Shown here in pieces: positions 13,878 through 16,096 of a stretch of 16,096 nt of DNA (within the stretch, counting starts at the first letter, position 1; every line of letters starts with the position of its first letter). Origin of the DNA: Bacillota bacterium. Its GTDB lineage: Bacteria; Bacillota_I; Bacilli_A; RFN20; CAG-826. Below the pieces are notes generated by a model, which was not told the DNA's origin, did no database searches, and saw nothing but the letters and a program-made list of their open reading frames with translations. The position numbers and the translations under genes were made by a program. The stretch is taken from the NCBI GenBank assembly GCA_023396795.1, contig JAEWUY010000110.1:1-16096 (forward strand), read 5' to 3'.

Positions 13878-16096
13878 TGAACAATCCCTTAGTTTTGACT
13901 TTTGACTGTGGAACTCAAAGCATTCGCGCCCTTCTTGTCGACAAAAACGGTAACATTGTCGCCAAGGAACAAATTCCTTTCGTTCCTTATTATTCTCTTC
14001 AACCCGGCTATGCCGAACAAAAACCCAGCATTTATGTTGACACTTTAAAAGAGGTTTCTCGCCGTATTCACCTTAACAATCCCCAAGAAATACAACGTAT
14101 TATTGCTGTGACAATCACGACTATTCGCGATACTTGCGTTTGCGTTGATAAAAATGTTAAGCCGCTTCGTGACATCATCGTCTGGCTTGATCAAAGAGAG
14201 GCAAAATGTGAAAAACCTCTCCCCTTTCTTTCACGAATGGCTTTTGGTCTTGTCGGAATGAGCGAAGCCCTTGAAGACCAGCGTAAGATAACGAAAAGTA
14301 ACTGGCTTCAAGAAAATGAACCAGAAATTTGGGCTAAAACATATAAATATTTATGCCTAAGTGGCTATTTAGTCTACCAACTTACTGGGACATTAATTGA
14401 TTCGGCCGCTTCACAAGTGGCCCACATCCCCTTTGATTACAAAAATAACAAATGGTACGAACCGTCCAATATTAAATATCCAATTTTCAATATTGAACCA
14501 GATAAATTACAAGATATCTTGCCACCTGGTTCAGTTCTTGGAACAATTTCAAAAGCTGTCAGTGAACAATATTTAATTAAAGAAGGTTTGCCCATTATCG
14601 CCACCGCATCGGACAAAGCCTGTGAAACGCTTGGTTGCGGAGTTTTAGATAATGACTTAGCTTCTTTAAGTTTTGGCACAACGGCAACAATTCAAACGAC
14701 CTTGCGCAAATATGTTGAGCCACAACAGTTTATGCCCGCTTATCCAGGCGCAGTATCCGGAACTTATAACCCCGAAATTCAAGTCTACCGTGGTTTTTGG
14801 ATGATCAGCTGGTTCAAGAAAGAATTCGCCGAAAAAGAAGTCGTTCAAGCTCCAAAATTAGGCATTTCACCTGAAGAATTACTTAATCGCCGCCTTCAGG
14901 AAATTCCTCCGGGCAGTGATGGTTTGATTTTACAGCCGTATTGGGCCCCTATGCTTAAGCAGCCAGAGGCTAAAGGAAGTATTATCGGTTTTTCAAGTGA
15001 ACACACGCGAATCCACATTTATAAAGCTATCATCGAAGGTATTGGTTATGGATTAATGGAGGGAATGGAGAATTTAGAAAAAAGTTCCAAACAGCCCATC
15101 AAAGGTCTCACGGTTTCTGGCGGCGGTTCGCAAAGCGAAGAAATATGTCAAATCACCGCTGATATGTTCGGTAAACCAGTCTACAAAATTCAAACCTATG
15201 AGGCTTGTGGATTAGGTAGTTCCATGGTGGCCTTTGTTAGCTTAGGTATTTTTAAAGATTATCATGAAGCAATTGAAAAAATGGTTCACTACACAAAAAC
15301 TTTCACTCCTAATCCGGAAGTTCACGAAATCTATAAAAATTTGTTTAGAAGAATTTACCGTCGCATTTATAAACAACTAAAACCCCTTTATTGGGAGTTA
15401 CGTTCCATCATTAAGGAAAGAAAGGATAAATATATGTCAAACAAACCTTACAAAGGCTTTTCACCAAAATGGGTAGATACGCCCGCCGATCCCCGCAGCT
15501 GGCGCTCAATTTTTCGCTGGGGTGATCCGCAGTATTTTAAGTGGCCAAAGGAAAACTTATATCACGTTATCAAAGACATTTTTAAGATGACTGACGAAGA
15601 TTTTCAAAAATACGATGGAAGTCTTGGCTTTGGACCGGTTGACTATCATCTTCCATCAACCATGGCCAACGAACACATCGCCGCTTTTAAAAAAATCGTT
15701 GGTGATGATTTTGTTAGAACGGATAATTATTCACGGCTCAGCGTGGCCTATGGCAAAACGATGCACGATGTTTTGCGCTTACGTCAAAAAATTGTGGAAA
15801 ATATTCCGGAAGCCGTTTTATATCCCGATACTCGCCAACAAATAGAAGAGATTGTTGCCTATTGTGCTAAGCACAAAATACCCGTTTATGTCTATGGGGG
15901 GGGTAGCAGTGTTACTCGCGGAGTTGAATGTGTAAAAGGCGGAATTAGTCTCGATATGCGCCTACGCTTCAACAAAGTTATCGCCTTTAATGAAATTGAT
16001 CAAACTATTACCGTTCAGGCTGGGATGAGCGGTCCACAACTTGAGAAAGCTTTGAATAACGCGGTGAATCTTTTTAAAGCTAAAAGAGCTTATACT
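13874..16096 (+). CDS. FGGY carbohydrate kinase fused to AGPS-like FAD-linked oxidase (runs off the window)
   Basis: A single open frame of 741 codons with no stop before the window ends. Residues 1-520 are a complete FGGY kinase: phosphate motif TFDCGTQSIR (D11-T14), substrate-side VWLDQRE (D106, R108), catalytic D247 in TASDKACETLG, SFGTTATIQTT, and adenosine motif VSGGGSQSEEICQITAD (G416-G418). It looks YgcE/glycerol-kinase-like. From M521 on is an FAD-linked oxidase: RSWRSIFRWGDP, NYSRLSVAYGKTMHD (compare RxxRAHGxxLHE of human AGPS), IPEAVLYPDT, the FAD loop YGGGSSVTRG (674-683), and ITVQAGMSGPQLEKAL. The C-terminal catalytic half is outside. The kinase would phosphorylate glycerol, dihydroxyacetone or a polyol; the second part resembles alkylglycerone-phosphate synthase. 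I checked frame continuity from 15302 through 16096. Starts by ATGA overlap, with GGAG at 13860-13863; a second ATG follows directly. Confidence 0.85.
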   Translation, partial: MMNNPLVLTFDCGTQSIRALLVDKNGNIVAKEQIPFVPYYSLQPGYAEQKPSIYVDTLKEVSRRIHLNNPQEIQRIIAVTITTIRDTCVCVDKNVKPLRDIIVWLDQREAKCEKPLPFLSRMAFGLVGMSEALEDQRKITKSNWLQENEPEIWAKTYKYLCLSGYLVYQLTGTLIDSAASQVAHIPFDYKNNKWYEPSNIKYPIFNIEPDKLQDILPPGSVLGTISKAVSEQYLIKEGLPIIATASDKACETLGCGVLDNDLASLSFGTTATIQTTLRKYVEPQQFMPAYPGAVSGTYNPEIQVYRGFWMISWFKKEFAEKEVVQAPKLGISPEELLNRRLQEIPPGSDGLILQPYWAPMLKQPEAKGSIIGFSSEHTRIHIYKAIIEGIGYGLMEGMENLEKSSKQPIKGLTVSGGGSQSEEICQITADMFGKPVYKIQTYEACGLGSSMVAFVSLGIFKDYHEAIEKMVHYTKTFTPNPEVHEIYKNLFRRIYRRIYKQLKPLYWELRSIIKERKDKYMSNKPYKGFSPKWVDTPADPRSWRSIFRWGDPQYFKWPKENLYHVIKDIFKMTDEDFQKYDGSLGFGPVDYHLPSTMANEHIAAFKKIVGDDFVRTDNYSRLSVAYGKTMHDVLRLRQKIVENIPEAVLYPDTRQQIEEIVAYCAKHKIPVYVYGGGSSVTRGVECVKGGISLDMRLRFNKVIAFNEIDQTITVQAGMSGPQLEKALNNAVNLFKAKRAYT
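15421..15436 (+). promoter_or_regulatory. Possible internal ribosome site and start for the AGPS-like half
   Basis: AAAGGA (15421-15426) stands 7 bp before an in-frame ATG (15434-15436), exactly at the junction between the kinase tail and the oxidase domain. It looks like the start signal of a once-separate gene, and it could still yield a free AGPS-like protein in addition to the fusion. Confidence 0.5.
15896..15903 (+). repeat. Eight-G homopolymer tract within the FAD-binding loop codons
   Basis: Eight consecutive G residues encode the Gly-Gly-Gly of the FAD loop (YGGGSSV). Such a run is rare in this AT-rich sequence, where glycine is mostly GGT or GGC, and it could slip during replication or be a sequencing risk. 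The frame before and after it is consistent, so the length as given is in frame. Confidence 0.7.

Noticed and set aside
15340..15440. Frameshift or hidden stop explaining the apparent kinase-AGPS fusion
   Set aside because: Kinase C-terminal motifs and AGPS motifs are in the same frame, and codon-by-codon reading across the junction shows no stop. Only read-level error could restore one.
15615..15845. Small plus-strand open frame inside the AGPS-like region
   Set aside because: It is out of frame with the conserved oxidase motifs and has no ribosome site, so it is a shadow of the real gene.
1..16096. UGA read as tryptophan, as in Mycoplasma or Spiroplasma
   Set aside because: UGA terminates several genes at exact ATGA overlaps, and conserved tryptophans are encoded by TGG.

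Overview
The window is 16.1 kb of AT-rich DNA with the standard bacterial code: UGA ends several genes, and every conserved tryptophan I checked is TGG. The mix suggests a low-GC Bacillota of the Bacilli/Mollicutes-related type (Acholeplasma-, Izemoplasma- or Erysipelotrichales-like). It includes a GT4 lipid-type glycosyltransferase, an ECF vitamin S component, a PF13303-type PTS membrane protein and an NCS2 permease. That placement is inference; there is no rRNA or other marker gene here. I see no tRNA, rRNA, CRISPR array, insertion sequence or attachment site.

Left part (1-7239), mostly minus strand. A GT4 glycosyltransferase (cut by the window edge) and a GtrA membrane protein form an overlapping pair, probably for cell-surface glycolipid or polysaccharide. 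Diverging from them on the plus strand is a stand-alone PTS EIIC-like membrane protein. It ends inside a probably bidirectional terminator shared with a convergent DUF5698/DUF2179 membrane protein. Further along the minus strand are a uracil/xanthine permease, a vitamin ECF S component 2 nt downstream of glyA, glyA itself, and a 159-aa protein of a type familiar from phage genomes.

Middle (7240-9893), plus strand. A class-3 aldehyde dehydrogenase has a near-consensus promoter. A strongly acidic lipoprotein follows with its own promoter and a clear terminator.

Right part (9894-16096), plus strand. A TetR-regulated operon has every gene junction overlapping. It encodes TetR, a GlpA-like FAD dehydrogenase with a [2Fe-2S] BFD tail and an unusual N-terminal extension, a two-Rossmann FAD/NAD oxidoreductase, a small DUF1667 four-cysteine protein, and one very long open frame that leaves the window. 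That last frame is a complete FGGY carbohydrate kinase joined without a stop codon to an FAD-linked oxidase resembling alkylglycerone-phosphate synthase (AGPS).

The first three enzymes match the known anaerobic glycerol-3-phosphate dehydrogenase set (GlpA / NAD-FAD protein / DUF1667). The kinase would supply a phosphorylated three-carbon or sugar substrate, and the AGPS-like domain would use it. The module may therefore make ether-lipid precursors (kinase to G3P, GlpA-like to DHAP, AGPS-like to alkyl-DHAP), or catabolise an unidentified polyol. The kinase-AGPS fusion and its operon are the most noteworthy content of the window.
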